Positions 36,206 through 47,249 of a DNA stretch of 64,000 nt are shown here, piece after piece. The notes beneath the pieces are model-generated. The model worked only from the letters and a program-made list of their open reading frames with translations, did no database searches and was not told the DNA's origin. Origin of the DNA: Sipunculus nudus. Taxonomy: Eukaryota; Annelida; Sipuncula; Golfingiida; Sipunculidae. Made by a program: the position numbers and the translations under genes. Every line of letters starts with the position of its first letter. Position 1 is the first letter of the stretch. The stretch spans positions 55,164,159 to 55,228,158 of the forward strand of contig CM049313.1 of NCBI GenBank assembly GCA_026874595.1. The letters are read 5' to 3'.

Positions 36206-37480
36206 TCATAAACATCTCCATAAGCAATCAGAAACTACATTGTCTTTCCCTTTAATGTGTTTGATTTCAAGATTGTAATCCTGTAAAAACAAACTCCATC
36301 TAAACAATCTTTGATTTTTACACTTCAACTTGTTCATGAACGTGAGGGGATTGTGATCACTGAAGACAATGATCGGCTTGACTGATGAAGTAACATAAAC
36401 TTCAAAATGTTGCAATGCCAAAATCAAAGCCAAACATTCTTTTTCGATAGTGTAGTAGTTTTTTTTTCTGGTTTGCATTAAAAATTTCTTGAGAAATAAC
36501 AAATTGGATGACCTATGCCATCATTGCCTTCTGGTAACAACACAGCACCAGCAGCAGTATCACTAGTATCTACAGCTAACTTAAAAGGTACAGAAAAGCC
36601 AGGATCTCCAAAACTGGTGAACTTTGCAGAATTGCTTTCAAATTCTGAAATGCATTTTCACACTGAACATTCCATTAAAACTTTCGTTTCTTTTTTTAAC
36701 AAATTAGTCGAGGGTTCAGCCACAGCTGGAAAATTTTTACAAAACTTCCTGTAGTATCCAACCATACCAAGTAAACGTATTATTTGCTTTTTGTTCTCTG
36801 GTCTAGGAAATGCAGAAACAGCTCCTATTTTAGCATCAGCAGGTTTTACTTGAACCTGCCCTACAATATGACCTAAAAATGTTACTTGTGCATGACAAAA
36901 CTCAGATTTTACTAAGTTGACGGTCAGACGTGCTTCACTGAGTCTTTCGAAGAGGTCGCGAAAAATTTGCAGATGTTTCTCTCAGGTGTCGCTGTACACG
37001 ATTAGGTCATCAATATATGCGTCGCATCCCTAAATGTCCTAGAAAACCATATGGATGAGGCGCTGGAATGTGGTTGGCGAGTTCTTCATGCCAAACGGCA
37101 TAACTTTATACTGGTACAGTCCTTGCTACGTCTCAAATGCGGACACTTCTTTCGCTTGTTCTGTCAGCGGAACTTACCAGAATCCTTTAAGCAAGTCAAA
37201 TTTGGATACATATCTGGAGCTACCAATTCTATCGCAACAATCATCAATCCTCGGAATCGGGAACGTGTCAGTCTTGGTGACAGAGTTCAGTTTTTGATAA
37301 TCCGTGCACATACGTTAACTTCCATCAGGTTTTGGCATAAGAATACATGGTGAACTCCAGGTACTGTTACTAGGTTCAATAAAACCATTGTCCAGCAAAT
37401 ATTGAATCTCATCCTGTAGATACTTTTGCTTTTTCTGGATTCAGTCTATAAGGATGCTGCTTGACTACACTTGCCTCGCC
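36206..37480 (-). pseudogene. retrotransposon reverse transcriptase and RNase H
   Basis: The - strand shows KQHPYRLNPEK at the RT start, FIEPSNSTWSSP, MPFGMKNSP, the catalytic AYIDDLIVYSDT (YIDD codons at 37006-37017) and FLGHIVGQ. The RNase H domain follows with YYTIEKECLALILAL, FSDHNPLTF and HIKGKDNVVSD. These are classic Ty3/gypsy blocks in order. Nonsense codons interrupt the RT (for example before the QGLYQYKVMPFG block and just before YIDD), so it is inactive. The RNase H end lies only 130 bp from the 3' LTR, with no integrase after it. Confidence 0.88.
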
Positions 37481-37759
37481 AACATCGACGTCATGGCACA
37501 ATATGTTAGTTCGCGTTGTAATGTCACTAAACAAATGTTCATTATTCCGTAGCAGGTTCTTGAGGCCTTGTTGTTGTTGTGCGGTAAGATGTGACGGTTT
37601 GGCATCCAGGTTGTTAAGCATGTCTGAGTTTTTCAGTGGTACTCTACCACACTGAATGTCTACATCACACTTACAATCAGTATCTACTTTAACTGGGCCA
37701 GGGTCAGTTTTAACACAATCAACAGCAGTAACATTATGTACAACATCTGATGTGCTATA

Positions 37760-38980
37760 TCTGTCATAATATGGTTTCAACATCTTAACATGGCACAGTT
37801 GTTTCTTCTTACGCCTATCTGGTGTCAAAAGTATGTAATTTAAATCACTGACTTTCTTTTCAACAATGTAAGGACCAAAATACCTAGCTTGCAGAGGTAT
37901 TCCAGGGATGGGAAGTAAGGCAAGGACCGTTTCACCAGGCTCAAACGTCCTAATTACACTGTGCTTGTCATACTTTGTTTTCATTTTATTTTGTGCAGAT
38001 TTTAGATTTGAATTTGCAATCTCACAAGCATTGTGTAGTTTAGTGCGAAAGTATGAGAAATACTGCAATAAACTGAGAGAATCAGGATTTTCACACAAGA
38101 TTTTTACCTATAAGCAGTTTCAATGGACCGCGAACTGAGTGTCCAAACATTAGTTCAAAGGGACTGAAACCCAAGGACACTTGAAAGGATTCTCTGACAG
38201 CAAACAGCAATAGGTGGATTCTTTCATCCAAGTCCTTGCGTGTATCATAGCAGTAGGTCTTAATCATGTTTTTTATTGTCTGGTGAAAACGCTCGAGGGC
38301 GCCCTGGCCTTCAGGATGGTTTGGCGAAGAGCTGTACTGTTTTATACCTAGCTCAAGCATAACTTGCTAGACATAAAATTAGAGCCTTGGTCAGGCTGGA
38401 CGGATTTTGGTTATCCAAAAATTGTACAAAAAACTTGGTCTGAGCTTTGACAACACTTTTGGCATTAATTCTGCGCAATGGTATTGCCTCAGGGAAGCTG
38501 GTAGATGCGCACATAATTGTCAGCAAATATTTTATGTCCAGATTTTGTTTTGGGCAGTGGTCCAACAGAGTCCAAAATAATCCCCCTGAATGGTTCCTCG
38601 AAACCAGGAATAGGCCTAGGTGGGGCCTTAAGAGGATTCTGATTAGGCTTGCCTACCATCTGGCATGTGTGGCATAATTTACAATGTTGTACAACATCTT
38701 TCCTGAGATTAGGCCAATAGAAGTGTGTACTAACTTTCTGATAAGTTTTATTTATACCTAAATGGCCAGACAAAGGAGCCTCATGTGCCATGCTTAGAAT
38801 TTCACTGCGATAACTTTTGGGCATTACTATTGGATGTTTGATGGCCCACTCATCATCACCGCATACATCAGGTGGTCGCCATTTATGCATAAGCACTCCA
38901 TTTTTAACATAGAAACAAACTGGGTTCTGTAACAGTTCATCTTTAGAAACTGCCCTGGGAAACAAACATGAAATATCAGG
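37760..38980 (-). pseudogene. retrotransposon integrase, upstream of RT
   Basis: In - strand order, an HHCC zinc-binding segment (HEAPLSGHLGINKTY, HCKLCHTCQ) is followed by core residues in different frames: LDSVGPLPKTKSGHK (first Asp), QPDQGSNFMS (second Asp, reached after a frame change and a stop), and NHPEGQGALERFHQ (Glu). Then comes a GPY/F-like module (YFGPYIVEKKVSD) and a tail leading straight into the RT start in one open frame (38098-37409). That continuity proves integrase precedes RT in this element. Confidence 0.88.
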
Positions 38981-39229
38981 GTCCTCATGCTGTTCCGCGA
39001 TAAGTTCTTTGAAAATGCTGCATCCTGTACGGGCGAGTCGTTAGACGAGTCACAAGTGACTCCCAGAGTGTTATCATCTGGACCATTATCCTCATGTGTG
39101 TTTTTCTTGGCCATTGATCTATGTAAAGCACATGAAGGATACAAACCAGGCGTTTCCTGAATTTCCGGATCAGTGTCCTGATCAAGTGACGGCTATTCTG
39201 ACACTATTGGTACAGGCTGTACTTTGTCA

Positions 39230-39650
39230 CCTGCAACATCATTGCCTAGTAGCAACTGCATTCCCTTAAAAGGGTCAAGTAGTTCTTATGCCAACAGTCA
39301 TATTCTCTGAAATCAAATCTGACTTTAAATGTATACTGTGAAGCGGAACTGAAGTATGCTTGTCTGAAAACACACTATTAACAAGTGCATGTGCACCAGT
39401 AAAGGACCTATAAGAAAATGGCAAAGTGTTAGCTAACATGAGTGTCTTGCCTGAACCAGTGTCCCTCCACAATTCTAATAGGGGTAATATCTGAAAAATT
39501 ACTTGAAAGTGATACAAAAGCATCATGTATGAATGGCTCAAATAACTCAGACTCAGGAGAGAAATCTATTACCTCAGTTTCATCAAACAAAGAACTGACA
39601 TTGACAGTGTCAGTTATAAACTCTTTTTAGAGTCATTAAAGGAATCTACA
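39230..39650 (-). pseudogene. retrotransposon aspartic protease
   Basis: In - strand order the motifs are RDTGSGKTLM (DTG active-site loop), LPFSYRSFTGAHALV, and then LLLGND in another frame (flap and second loop region). The D-T-G is present, but nearby frame changes break the chain. It lies between the zinc-knuckle region and the integrase. Confidence 0.7.
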
Positions 39651-39863
39651 TCTTTTTTATCATCAAACTCCTCCTGGGAGTCAACAGAGGGATTTTCCTC
39701 AGCAGACACAAACTTTTGTTTGTCATAAGAGGACCTAGCCTCATTTAAAATACTCTTGCAAGAGTCATAAAAGGACTTAAATGATACTCCTCATAGGAGT
39801 CTTGAAAGGACCTAGCCTTATTTAATTCCTTGCAGGAATCATCTGAGGTTTTTACCCCGAGAG

Positions 39864-41177
39864 CTACGGATTCTTCTTTGGATTCAGACGGAACTTGGGC
39901 CTCCGAAGCATCAAACTCTTTATTGGGTCAATAAAGGAGTTGTACCCCTTATTTACATGAAAAGAGCCTGGCTCTTGTACTATGCTATGCATAGATTTTG
40001 AAACAAAACCACAAGGTTTGCTATTTGGTTTATTCGCAAGTTTCCAGAAGTTAGATTTTAGATGACCTTCCTTCTTGCAGTAATTACAGATTTTCTTCGA
40101 AAATGACTGGTCTTTGTTGGACTTAGACACAGTGGACGTGGACTGAGGAGTAGCAATGGACTTCGTGTAACTATCAGGACTACGAGTACTGGGTCACTGC
40201 GCTTTAAACTTCTTTTGACCATACTGATTTACATTCTTGTTTGTGAATGACTGGTTTGATTTGCTAGCAAGGGACATTTTGTGTGTTAATGAATAATCAT
40301 CAGCTAATTGAGCAGCAATGTCAAGTGTTTCAGGACTTTTCTCATCAAGAAAAGTTTTAACATCCGCGTTAATGCAGCGCTTGAATTCTTCAAGCAAAAT
40401 CAACTGGCGCAAATTGTCATAATCTTTCATTACATTGTAAGAACTACACCAGCGATCAAACAACTGCTCTTTTGTCCTAGCAAATTCGACGTAGGTCTGT
40501 TCTCTGCGCTTTTCCCAATTTCTGAATCTCTGGCGGTAAGCCTCCGGAACTAACTCATAATCTTTTAGGATTAACCGTTTTACCAGGTCATAGCGAGCAG
40601 CAGCTCCTACTGAAAGCTCTGTATAAATTTCTCTGGCCTTGCCACTCAACACACCTTGTAACAGCATAGTCTAATTTTTCAAAGGCCATTCTAAATTTTC
40701 AGCTACTTTCTCAAAGTGTAAGAAATATTTATCAACCTCTTTTTCTTGAAAAGGTGGGACAATGTGTTTAGTAACATCAAAACTGTGAGTTAGGGCAACA
40801 CTTAGACTATGTTCTAGTTTAAGTCTTTCTAACTCCAGTCGTTTTAACTAAATTTCTTTTTTTTTCTAGTCTTTCTCTCTCTAACCTTTTATGTTGTTCC
40901 CTCCCTTTTAATGCTAGCTCATGTTGTATTTCCAACTGTTTTAATTCTTATTGCATAGCAAGGCTGTCATTTTCTTATGTTTCCATCTCATTCTCTTCAA
41001 TTATACCTTTGCTAACTAGATCTTGCATGATTTTAGCAATGATATCAGGCTTTCTCAAAGCTTTTTTACACCTAGCCCTAAGTGTTGTCCCAAACGCAAC
41101 AACTGTTCCTTTGTCAACTCTTCAAGTTGATCAGGGTCGGGATCGTCAACAAATGTCTCAGGTTTGAAATTTGCCAT
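39864..41177 (-). pseudogene. retrotransposon gag with degenerate zinc knuckle
   Basis: It begins MANFKPETFVDDPDPDQ at 41177 and is broken after about 40 codons. It continues with a charged coiled region rich in Glu, Arg and Leu, a capsid-like part (GKAREIYTELSVG, YELVPEAYRQRFRNW, YVEFARTKEQLFDRW, LEEFKRCINADV, AAQLADDYSLTHK at 40667-40194), and a knuckle CNYCKKEGHLKSNFW. In the knuckle the fourth ligand of the CCHC motif is Phe (TTC) instead of Cys. Confidence 0.85.
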
Positions 41178-41320
41178 GTTAAGATGTTAAAAGAATTACA
41201 GAAAAACACTGAGATAAATCCTGTAAACAATGTATTGTAAACAATATGTAATCTTGTAAACAATGTTTGATAAACAATGTGTTCAGGTCAAGGCCTAATA
41301 AATTTTCAAAACTATTAAGC

Positions 41321-41338
41321 ATCCCGGACGAGCCCCCA
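41321..41338 (-). other. primer-binding site, tRNA-Pro type
   Basis: On the - strand TGGGGGCTCGTCCGGGAT begins 6 bases after the 5' LTR. This is the 18-base complement of the 3' end of tRNA-Pro, as used for example by gammaretroviruses. It fixes the element's direction. Confidence 0.85.
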
Positions 41339-41344
41339 ATTTTA

Positions 41345-42156
41345 TGTTACGGAACCTAATATCAACAGATCCCGTATGTGTGATGAACATAATTTTTTAA
41401 TGGAGAAAAAATCAGATAATGTAACACTAGGCAGCGCGAAATGTCTAGGGGAATGAATTAAGAAGTCAGTGGTTTTTTGTTTACAAATAACCATAATTTA
41501 TTCTTAAAACAACCCTAACATTACAATCCTAAAAATCAGTACAATGACACAATATAACAGCAGTATAACAGTAAATCAATATAATCACACAGTAAAAAAA
41601 AAACAAGTGCACATTACTTGGATACCACCACTGTCACAGCGACAAGTCCTTCAAAATGTATTAGCCGGACGTACAGTTCACGAAAATTCTCAGTGAATAA
41701 CAGTTCAATGTAAAGCTCTTGTAACAATCCCGAAAGTATACTACGACTAAATAAGATTCGTCACAAATCCAGAAGAAAATCTTAAGAAAATCTATAATTG
41801 CCGCACTTATCGGAATAGGTCCCACAAACTGACATACACGCTTCTGTGTCCACTGGAATATTCTCTCACTCTCTTCTGGGCTCTTAAACACAGTCCCCTT
41901 TTTATAACTTCTCATCTCAAGCCGAGAACCTTCCTTTGCTCGAACAATCTAAAGAATCCAACACAGTACACACATTCAAAGAACATACTAGAACAAAGAA
42001 CGCTGTGTATCTAGGGTTCATTCAATGCGGATTAAACCGAGCCCGCAACATCCGGGCTACGCATGGCACATAAACCTAATGCCAACAACACATGGAACTT
42101 CCGTGTGCACTATTAAAAATCATGTAAGACCGCTGATCACTAAAAGGGGCACCTAT

Positions 42157-42160
<4 letters not shown>
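41345..42160 (-). repeat. 5' LTR, 816 bp
   Basis: It starts and ends with the TGTTACGGAACC / ATAACA termini on the + strand text and shares both end regions with the shortened copy at 35892-36075. It contains A-rich stretches but no open frame of interest. Confidence 0.88.

Positions 42161-42224
<64 letters not shown>
42161..42224. repeat. (AT)n microsatellite abutting the LTR
   Basis: Thirty-two AT dinucleotides start at the first base after the LTR. Confidence 0.99.
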
Positions 42225-42226
<2 letters not shown>

Positions 42227-44290
42227 AACATTCATTGAAAACTGACTTTAATGTCCGTCTTTCTATTACAGCGTCTTAGGCATTGCACAGACACAGAGAA
42301 GAGTTCACTGCGGAAGTCATGTGGTCACTTCGCACCATAAAGGAATACCAGGTTTTCTGTTACTGAGTCCATTAGACAAAGTAGCTATCACATCATATAT
42401 CATCTCAAAGAACGCAGAGTAACCAGCGATCTATCAAGACTCAGAGACTAATTGATTGCTGTCCAACAGTCGTCTGTAAACATCTCCCCCTTGTATGTTC
42501 TTGCGGGGACCTGGAGCTTGACTCATGCGAAATACAGTTATATCCATCAATAAAGACAGCGATGTCCAGATGAGACGCAGCTTCCTTGTAAAATCTCAGA
42601 GACAAGGCTCCGGGGAGGCGGCTAATGGAATCTTATAATAAATCTATTGAGAGATAGTGGCAGACATCTGAGAGTATGTTCTCTCCTCGTCATAAAAATT
42701 TGCCAGCTTTATCTTTTAATACTCATGTTTACCGTTCGGGTTATTATCCACGTATTTTTAGCGATATTTTCATAACATGATAAGCCCTTGTTTAATTTTA
42801 ATATAATTTTTATTATGATTTTTACCATAAATGGAAAATTGTGCATTTAATTTCTGTTTCTGTCGTTCAGCTTAAGATTAAAGAAAAAAAATGGTTCACC
42901 ATATGAATAAATCCTGCAAGATTGTCTTATTTTATAACCCCCGTAAACATACATTACATAACCCACTTCATTCCTGGCTCTGCTTGCCCAGCTTAGTCTC
43001 AGTTCCCCTCAGTCACACATTTTGACCTGTAAACACTGTTAGTTTCACAGGATGCACATGTATGTATTTAAGCTTTTAAGGTCTTAAGGTTTGATAAAAA
43101 TTGTAGTTTTTATCCAAGTTTTTAAAAGATCATGTCATAGCTGCTGTTTACACCAGGTCTAGCCTATATGCCATAGGTGGTGTGGCCATCTGAGGCTGTT
43201 TATGTAACAATTGACAGGTAACATTATGAGTCTTATTATTCAATGTTCAACAAAAAACTACTTTCAGGATTTTAATCCAAAGCTCAACATATCGTATATA
43301 TATATGTTATTTATTATAATAATTTTTTAAATATTCAACTGTGATTATATATTAGGACCTAACATACGTGTTCATGGATACGTTTGACTATATAATAGGG
43401 TGGAAGTTCTTTGTTGCATTCAATTCTTATCGCTTTTAGTTGGCTAGGCCATGATATGAATAACACTGGTACAATAAATTAATTAGGAATCCTGGGAAAA
43501 CTTTCATGGGATATTTTTTTAATACAATTTTTTAGCTCACATGGCCATATATTAAGCTGTAACATTTACACATTTCTTTGTTTCTGAAATGTATACTTTC
43601 ATATAACACTTATGTCCATTATTATTCTTTGCCCTATTCTGATGCTGTTTCTGGTCAGTTAAATAGAGAACGGATGTTCTTTTATAACATAACATTCATA
43701 AACATAACAAAAAAAACTGTTATAACAGACGACCAATTATAAAGTGTATACTCGAGTTTGAGTTAGGATATGTAGAGTCCAAAATTTACAACTCCGTTCT
43801 AGCACAGGGTCCATGGGCAAAGAAATATTATACTTAATCATGTGTCAACATATTTCAAATGTTAACCAAACTTTTCTTCAATGACAAGATTTTTTAACGA
43901 GGAGGTTGCTATTGGTGCTTTAGATCTATTTATCAACTTGTATCCTATCTGTATTATACTTTCTGGTATTAATTCTCCTATGACAGCCTGGAAAACTTCA
44001 CTGTAACGGGCTCATACGCGGAACCACATGTTTCTTCCAGACACCAGATCTTGACGAATGTCCCCGCGCCTGTGCGTGGTATGTTTAGTAAACACTTTAT
44101 TTCCTGTCGACTTTACATCATCCCAGACAAGGTTCTTACTTGGCTGTCAACTTTGAGGACCTTGGATAGAAAATACGTCTCCTTCACAAAAAAGATACAA
44201 GACATTCCGCCGGGATATTCACGTGACCGGAATCTTGAAACACTTTTTATTCTACATCCTGAAACAACCAATAGGCTTCATAAGGATAAA
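42225..44290. other. intergenic sequence, nothing recognised
   Basis: The segment 42270-42720 is less AT-rich than its surroundings, but no exon is identified. The remainder is AT-rich and featureless to my reading. Confidence 0.3.
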
Positions 44291-44294
44291 GGAA

Positions 44295-44495
44295 CCCAGG
44301 GGTGGATCCAGAATTTAGGAAAAGGAGGGGTCAGACCCAGAACGACAAATGAAAACCTAAAAAAAGGTCACCTGGCCGGAAGGGGGGGGGGGGGGGGGGG
44401 TCCAGGCCGCAAAATTTTGTCTGAAACCCTTAAAAAGGTTCCTTCGGATGGAAGTCACCCTGGACCCCTCCCCCCCCCCCCCGATTCCGCTTCTG
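44295..44495 (+). mobile_element. CAGGGGTGGATCC-type MITE with poly-G and poly-C
   Basis: The head is CAGGGGTGGATCCAG and the end is GATTCCGCTTCTG, an imperfect inverted pair. Inside are a 19-G run (44382-44400) and a 14-C run near 44470-44483. The long open frame over this region is a repeat artefact. The copy at 48531 has the same order of segments. Confidence 0.6.
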
Positions 44496-45597
44496 GAACC
44501 TGCCTATTTTGTTTATACATAATACTTTTCCCGTTCGTTATCCGTATCTCCTAAATGCCTTTCAAGTCACCATAGTAACGGGCTGTAAGGTCATAGTTGT
44601 AACAAGGCGGGGTGGTATAAAAGTCACTAAATACATTAAATGTGTTGTCAATGAGATATGGGCTAGAATTTTAAAGTATTCACTACAGATTTATTGCCTC
44701 ATATCGTTAAGAAACAAATATATCGTTCATGCTTATTAAAAGTTGATCTGAAAAAAAAATGGCGAGATTCGGTGACATGTTAAATCTGGTTTTATTTCCT
44801 TCCTGCACGTATCAGACACAATTACATAAGTGTGTATTTAAGAAGTTAGACAAATACTGGCAAGCACGGGATAGCAGTCCCGTTGACATGAAAAAAACAA
44901 CCTGATACATTAAAAATAATGGTCACAAGTGAATAGTGTCACGGACTGCGGATCAAGTAAAAGAAACGAGTGGACAATTTTAAAACAAATTAACGGATGG
45001 AGAAAAAAAACGTTTTATATAAGTTAACAAAATGATCAGTTAAAATAGGTAGGCGATTCCGTAGACGAGATAGGTCTTTAAAAACATAGTGACGTCTCTA
45101 TCTGGTGAATTAACCTGTTATTGTAAAATACCATTCTCACGCGACCCTCAAAAGCAATACATGAACAAGTTTGTCATGTTTGTCAGTAAACGGGAAACGT
45201 GGTTAATATGACAAGACAGTTATCTTTGCTTAAAAAGCAAGGATAATCAGCGCGCATGTTCCCGCCATGGTCACAAAATTTTATTGGAGTAAACCCATTA
45301 ATTGGATCCCTCACTAAAATTTTATGGAGTCCTGGAAGACCTTGGAAGATTGTAAACTTGATCATGGAAACAGACAAACAAATCCGCCAACAAACATACC
45401 AAACAAAACGGTAAATAAACATCATCTCTACAGAGGAGATAATTAAGTGGCTGAGTTAAGTGATACTTTACATTACCAGGCATATGCTGCTCTTAATAGA
45501 GACTCATTGAAATAGGTTTACCATGCCTTTCAAAGAAACCTGAAACGGAATTGCTATAGTCACCTACAGATTTTGCCTAAACATAATATTATTATAG
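44496..45597. other. intergenic sequence, nothing recognised
   Basis: No supported coding or structured element. Confidence 0.3.
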
Positions 45598-46075
45598 TTG
45601 GTAGTTGGTAGGAAATCAGATGACATCACAACACTGGATCAAACCAAGCTGAAAGCAAAATTTTGCTGCATTATGGCAGACGATACACATCCACTTCGAC
45701 GTTGCTTTTATGAAATGCAGTTCGAGAACAGTGGACGTATTCGCACACCACACAACATGTATATTGTTTATGTATTCGTCCGTGCATGATAGTATTGTAT
45801 TTACTTACGCATATATCTAATAATGAATGCATGCATGTTGTATCCAGTCATGTTTTGTACTGTTTTATAGTGCTTTACGGTACATTCTGATATAGTTTAG
45901 TTAGGCTTATTATAGTAATAAATATATTTTCCCCCCTTATATTTGTGCGGACACTATGTAATTTCTCAGCTTTGGATTAATAAAGTATATCTTATCTTAT
46001 CTTATCGCATTTTATTATCGCATCTCATCTCATCTCTGTCATCTTATCTTATCTTGTCTTATCTTATCTTATCAT
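45598..46075 (+). mobile_element. LINE 3' end with (TTATC)n tail
   Basis: A 63-codon frame contains THPLRRCFYEMQFENSGRIR (including its preceding residue), the layout of LINE C-termini (HPL, then SGR-R-P). A 3' UTR-like stretch follows, ending GATTAATAAAGTATATC, and then a TTATC/TCTCA-type pentanucleotide array (45973-46075). Such AATAAAGTATC plus TTATC tails are common at non-LTR element 3' ends. The 5' part is absent. Confidence 0.55.
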
Positions 46076-46925
46076 AAACAAAAATAGAAAACGTACCATA
46101 TCAGTGTAAGGGAAAGCCTATAGTTAATAAGGCGTTGGAGTGCCAAGCTGAAAGTTCTCGGTGCGAAAAACACCCTTTTTCAGAAGCCAAAATGGTGGGA
46201 TCTAACTGGATCCTCGGAGATTCAGTCTTACAATGTCTCAATACACGTTTTGACGTTTTGGATATTCCTGGCATCCTGCACCTAGAAGGCTTAGTAATTA
46301 CATATCTTTCTAATCGTAAAATCACCTTCATCTACATTCAAAAGGCAGTGCCGTTAACAGGCTATTGACCTTCTTGTAGTATTCTTTAATATAATTGCAG
46401 ATAGTATAAAAAATCATTTTCCTTGTTTGACAACAAACGATGATAGACCGCAAGATTCAACCGGATGTATGCAATCACCAGGAGATCCCTAAAAACCTAC
46501 ACCGCCCAACCCTACCTGGCAATAAGGTCATGGTAAAAATGTGAATATCAGGAGCAAATTTATGACCTGAGACTAATATTGTACCAAATTTCAGCTTATG
46601 AAAATATGCCATATTTGAGATCCAGCGCAAACAGAAAGTGGCAGGAGAAAGAAGGAGAAAAAGAATTAAAAACCTTTGAAATCAAGGATTTTGCAATGGG
46701 CCGGGGGGATGTTAAGTAGGTCACTACAAAATTTGGGTTTTTTTATTCATCTAAATATGACTATAAAAAAAATTGATCCTCGTCCGACGGTGGGAAGGCG
46801 AGACCCAACAATCAGTAATACATTTATCAAATGAAGAAAGTATAAACCATTTTCAAAGATATGTAACAGTCTATTCACGTACCTTACTCAGTGGTTGCGT
46901 AACATTATAACTCATTCCATTAAAC
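46076..46925. other. probable downstream intron or flank of the - strand gene
   Basis: Frames on both strands at 46101-46368 are open. On the - strand an acceptor-like CTAGGTGCAG precedes 46275 in the phase expected from the exon at 46926, but the resulting peptide has no support. A repeat-like segment with an A-rich end lies at 46540-46700. Confidence 0.3.
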
Positions 46926-47018
46926 CTTTGTCCCCACAGAAACCATCTGCCGCACACTGAAACAAGCGGAGCAAGCAGTGCTCTACTGGCGCCTTGTAAA
47001 AGGTGTGGGTGGGCCTTC
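46926..47018 (-). CDS. unidentified host gene, internal exon
   Basis: On the - strand the acceptor TTTTCTGTTGCAG is followed by 93 bases and the donor ACAAAG|GTTTAA. Joining the two bases left over from the exon at 47120 gives Arg. The frame then reads KAHPHLLQGASRALLAPLVS and VCGRWFLWGQ, ending two bases into a codon. The peptide looks like a hydrophobic alpha-helical repeat, perhaps HEAT/ARM-like, but I do not recognise the family. The 101-bp intron, clean splice signals and phase agreement are the evidence. Confidence 0.72.
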
Positions 47019-47119
47019 CTGCAACAGAAAAATGAGAGAGCCATTTAACAAAAATTACTGGCTGTTTATGTCTAAGTAATACCTTGTTTCACGGATTATT
47101 TGTCTAAATATGGTTGTAC

Positions 47120-47249
47120 CTGAGAGCATACAAGCCTTTAATTCTGTCCTGGTGCTTGCTCAAACCATCTTTCTTCCGGAGAGACATGAACTTGTCAATA
47201 ATAGCTATGACACAGTGTATTGTGTCACATTCAATTCTAAGTATTTTAC
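47120..47249 (-). CDS. unidentified host gene, internal exon (upstream of 46926-47018)
   Basis: On the - strand it runs from the acceptor GTTAGATGCAG at 47250 to the donor CTCTCAG|GTACAA at 47119, 130 bases long. It opens two bases into a codon and then reads KILRIECDTIHCVIAIIDKF, followed by MSLRKKDGLSKHQDRIKGLY and AL. It ends two bases into the next codon, which the following exon completes. The content is helical and mixed in charge. The gene's other exons are not confidently found; they should lie to the right of 47249 and left of 46926. Confidence 0.72.

Larger units (their letters stand above)
35892..42160 (-). mobile_element. Ty3/gypsy-type LTR retrotransposon with integrase before RT (Gmr1-like order), dead
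   Basis: The LTRs start TGTTACGGAACC and end GTAACA or ATAACA. On the - strand the order is 5' LTR (41345-42160), primer-binding site, gag with zinc knuckle, protease, integrase, reverse transcriptase, RNase H, polypurine tract, 3' LTR (35892-36075). Integrase upstream of RT is unusual for Ty3/gypsy and is the hallmark of the Gmr1-like lineage. Four-base ATAT flanks are compatible with a target duplication, but the right flank is an AT microsatellite. Stops and frameshifts occur in every region. Confidence 0.88.

Noticed and set aside
44051-44554. 167-codon + strand frame
   Set aside because: More than half is the MITE with poly-G and poly-C (Gly-rich and Pro-rich runs). The upstream part has no recognisable domain.
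46101-46275. Third exon of the unidentified - strand gene
   Set aside because: The acceptor and phase fit, but no good donor follows, the opposite strand is open as well, and the peptide does not continue the style of the other exons.
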